Assembly: GCF_016592595.1 (NCBI RefSeq)
Contig: NZ_AP012977.1
Span: forward strand, 558,001-622,000
DNA length: 64,000 nt
Direction of reading: 5' to 3'
Source: Abyssogena phaseoliformis symbiont OG214
GTDB lineage: Bacteria; Pseudomonadota; Gammaproteobacteria; PS1; Pseudothioglobaceae
Shown: one piece after another, positions 62,382 to 64,000 of the stretch
How positions within the stretch are numbered: the stretch's first letter is position 1
Layout of the letters: each line of letters starts with the position of its first letter
Program-made: the position numbers and the translations under genes
The notes under the pieces: generated by a model
What the model saw: the letters and a program-made list of their open reading frames with translations, nothing else
Database searches by the model: none
Told to the model about the DNA's origin: nothing

Positions 62382-63632
62382 TTATCGCTTATAAGTCTTA
62401 AGCTGATTAATGCGAATTGACGCACTTGGATGAGAATCATGAAAAGCAGAGTATAAATAATCTGGCGTGAGGGTTGCAGCATTATCTTTATATAACTTCA
62501 CCAGCGAAGATGCCAAATCATCTGCATTGGTATGTTTAGCGGCGAAGTTATCGGCTTCAAACTCATGCTTCCGTGATAGGTAATTATTAACAGGTGCAAT
62601 AAAAAAACTAAATACTGGTACGGTTAGTGTAAATAAAATAAGAGCTGTATGATTTGAAGGATGGCTAATACCAAGTCCATGAAAAAACCAGTCCTGATTA
62701 ATCAAATAGCCAAGCAACGCCAAACCAAGTAAGGAAATTGTAAACGAACTGAACATGTGTTTGCGAATATGTTTGTGATGAAAATGCCCCAGTTCATGAG
62801 CAAGAATTGCTTGTACTTCATCATCATTCATACCTTTAAGCAGTGTATCAAAAAACACAATGCGTTTGTTTTTACCAATGCCTGTAAAGTAGGCATTGCC
62901 ATGCGATGACCTTTTAGACCCGTCCATCACAAATACGCCGTCACTTTTAAATCCTGTACGCGTAAGTAAATGATCAATCTTGGTTTTTAACTTAACATTA
63001 TCTAGCGGCTTAAATTGATTAAAAATTGGCGCAATATAAGTGGGATAAAGCCAAAACATCAATAGTGAAAATCCAGTGAGAACCAGCCAAACATAAATCC
63101 ACCAATATTCACCCATGGCACTCATTAAATAAAGAATGACATAAATCAGTGGCAAACCAATAATCAGCATAAGTAACGTGCCTTTGAGTAAATCCATGAT
63201 AAAGGTTTTCACACTGGTTTGATTAAACCCAAATTTTTGTTCTAATACAAAAGTCTGATACACACCAAATGGTAAATCAATCAAACTACCTAACACCATC
63301 AGACTCACCACAAAACCCACACCTATGTATAAGGCGTTGTCAGTTTGCGCTTGCCAAGTGTTGTCTAAGTAGTCCAATCCGCCACCAAGTGTCCATAGTA
63401 GCAATATGGCAGTTGAAAATATAACTTTAAAATGATTTAATTTGAGTTTAGCTTGTGTGTATTCAGCTGCTTTTTGGTGTTCTTTTAGCGTAATTTTTTT
63501 GCTAAATTCGCTAGGTATTTTATCAAACGATTGAATAATCGCCTTGCTTTGTCTGACGTTTAACCACAATAAGGTAATAACATAACTAAAAGCAGCTATT
63601 AGAAAAATTAAAGTAAATAGATTAAATGTCAT
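62382..63632 (-). CDS. M48 family membrane metallopeptidase (Ste24-like)
   Basis: 416 residues with multiple spans (LFTLIFLIAAFSYVITLLWLNV, IYVWLVLTGFSLLMFWLYPTYIAPIFNQF). The zinc motif HELGHFHHKH is near residue 280 and EFEADNFAAKH near 360 supplies the third ligand. An N-terminal region FVVSLMVLGSLIDLPFGVYQTFVLEQKFGFN is typical of CAAX-type Ste24 proteases. It is probably involved in inner-membrane protein quality control. It is divergent from lysC. Confidence 0.92.
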   Translation of the reverse strand: MTFNLFTLIFLIAAFSYVITLLWLNVRQSKAIIQSFDKIPSEFSKKITLKEHQKAAEYTQAKLKLNHFKVIFSTAILLLWTLGGGLDYLDNTWQAQTDNALYIGVGFVVSLMVLGSLIDLPFGVYQTFVLEQKFGFNQTSVKTFIMDLLKGTLLMLIIGLPLIYVILYLMSAMGEYWWIYVWLVLTGFSLLMFWLYPTYIAPIFNQFKPLDNVKLKTKIDHLLTRTGFKSDGVFVMDGSKRSSHGNAYFTGIGKNKRIVFFDTLLKGMNDDEVQAILAHELGHFHHKHIRKHMFSSFTISLLGLALLGYLINQDWFFHGLGISHPSNHTALILFTLTVPVFSFFIAPVNNYLSRKHEFEADNFAAKHTNADDLASSLVKLYKDNAATLTPDYLYSAFHDSHPSASIRINQLKTYKR

Positions 63633-63734
63633 GCTTTATTAACAAAAAATAAAAATAGATATTTTACCTAGGTAATAAAAAGATTTTTATTAAAAATCTA
63701 GCCAAGGAATAATCAATAATTGTAAACCTTTTTA

Positions 63735-63764
63735 TTGATTAAATCACAGTCACTAAAGTATAAT
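63735..63764 (+). promoter_or_regulatory. Sigma70-type promoter for lysC
   Basis: The -35 box TTGATT (63735-63740) and -10 box TATAAT (63759-63764) are 18 bp apart, 29 bp before the lysC ATG. Both boxes and spacing equal those before tRNA-Lys. Confidence 0.65.
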
Positions 63765-63792
63765 TCATTAATTATTTATTCATCAAATGTGA

Positions 63793-64000
63793 ATGGCATT
63801 AATTGTACAAAAATACGGCGGTACTTCAGTCGCTTCGGCTGAACGTATTCAGGCGGTTGCACAAAAAATCAAAGCATTTAAAGAGACAGGTGATCAACTG
63901 GTGGTGAGTGTATCTGCTATGAGTGGTGAAACCAATCGAATGATTGCACTTGCACAAACCATTCAAGATACACCTTCTTTAAGAGAGATGGATGTTTTAC
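63793..64000 (+). CDS. lysC: Aspartate kinase, N-terminal part (partial)
   Basis: The 69 codons present, MALIVQKYGGTSVASAERIQ onwards, carry the kinase motif KYGGTSV and the VVSVSAMSGETNRM segment. It phosphorylates aspartate for the lysine/threonine/methionine branch. The gene continues beyond the window, so whether it is a lone LysC or a fused enzyme cannot be decided. ATG 63793 is chosen because the upstream ATG at 63787 is followed by a stop. Confidence 0.92.
   Translation, partial: MALIVQKYGGTSVASAERIQAVAQKIKAFKETGDQLVVSVSAMSGETNRMIALAQTIQDTPSLREMDVL

Overview
The window is AT-rich gammaproteobacterial chromosome. Gene order is classically gammaproteobacterial: pheT-ihfA, rnc-era-recO-pdxJ-acpS, mlaC-murA-hisG-hisD, ypjD beside ffh, cmk-rpsA-ihfB, and an M48 protease-cytochrome c-rsgA block. 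About sixty intact, tightly packed housekeeping genes lie among about nineteen genes in visible decay. Many of these are nearly full length, with one to a few frameshifts or in-frame stops. Several genes point to sulfur metabolism: a DsrC/TusE-family protein, a YgaV/SqrR-like ArsR regulator, a decayed SoxW-like thioredoxin and a decayed rhodanese/metallo-beta-lactamase fusion. Together these suggest a sulfur-oxidising SUP05-clade bacterium, probably an animal symbiont undergoing genome reduction (vesicomyid or bathymodiolin symbionts come to mind). The exact taxon is an inference I cannot verify here.

Layout. 1-5 kb: end of pheT, ihfA, a hypothetical gene with a decayed tandem copy, a perM-type permease, a frameshifted COG3323 gene, an AlkD-family glycosylase, msrA, moeB/thiF and a tRNA-Pro that overlaps moeB. 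5-7.5 kb: a gene graveyard (YdjM-like membrane protein, nucleotidyltransferase-HEPN protein, DUF2442 protein). 7.5-11.4 kb: glyA, nrdR, a broken SGNH esterase, radA and a perfect 109-bp tandem duplication. 11.3-15 kb: a minus-strand vitamin B12 operon behind a cobalamin riboswitch (btuB, a broken COG2102 gene, a small membrane protein, cobO). 15-21.7 kb: the serine/aromatic/histidine set serC-serA-pheA-hisC-tyrA-aroA. 21.7-23.5 kb: further decayed genes.

23.6-28.9 kb: a cysteine-less DsrC-like gene divergent from lepB across a 36-bp perfect palindrome, parB with a twice-frameshifted parA, a CtpA protease, an mlaC-like gene and the ArsR regulator. 28.9-31.5 kb: tRNA-Arg, lgt, thyA and a decayed SoxW-like gene. 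31.5-35.7 kb: an orphan Cas6/Cmx6-like RNase gene divergent from rnc-era-recO-pdxJ-acpS. 35.7-42.8 kb: a secreted hypothetical protein, a broken pentapeptide-repeat membrane protein, ubiG, bcp, a 68-bp-arm inverted repeat directly before lepA, a YafQ-type toxin with a broken DinJ-type antitoxin, ypjD and ffh. 42.8-50 kb: broken phzF, hisD, hisG, murA, mlaC, uvrC. 49.5-55.8 kb: a HAD phosphatase, uup, ccmH, yjbQ, a broken TPR gene, lysS, a MazG-like gene and cmk. 55.9-64 kb: rpsA, ihfB, tRNA-Lys, broken slyD, methyltransferase and rhodanese-MBL genes, a DUF423 protein, rsgA, a cytochrome c, an M48 protease and the start of lysC.

The retained genes cover translation, DNA maintenance, envelope lipid and lipoprotein work, amino-acid synthesis and B12 salvage. 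The decayed ones are mostly accessory: toxin-antitoxin-like genes, stress enzymes and secondary sulfur or redox proteins. The most unusual features are the long hairpin overlapping the lepA ribosome-binding site, the stand-alone Cas6-family protein beside RNase III, the DsrC homologue without cysteines, and two large palindromes between divergent gene pairs that place -10-like boxes on both strands. No CRISPR array, insertion sequence or prophage was seen.
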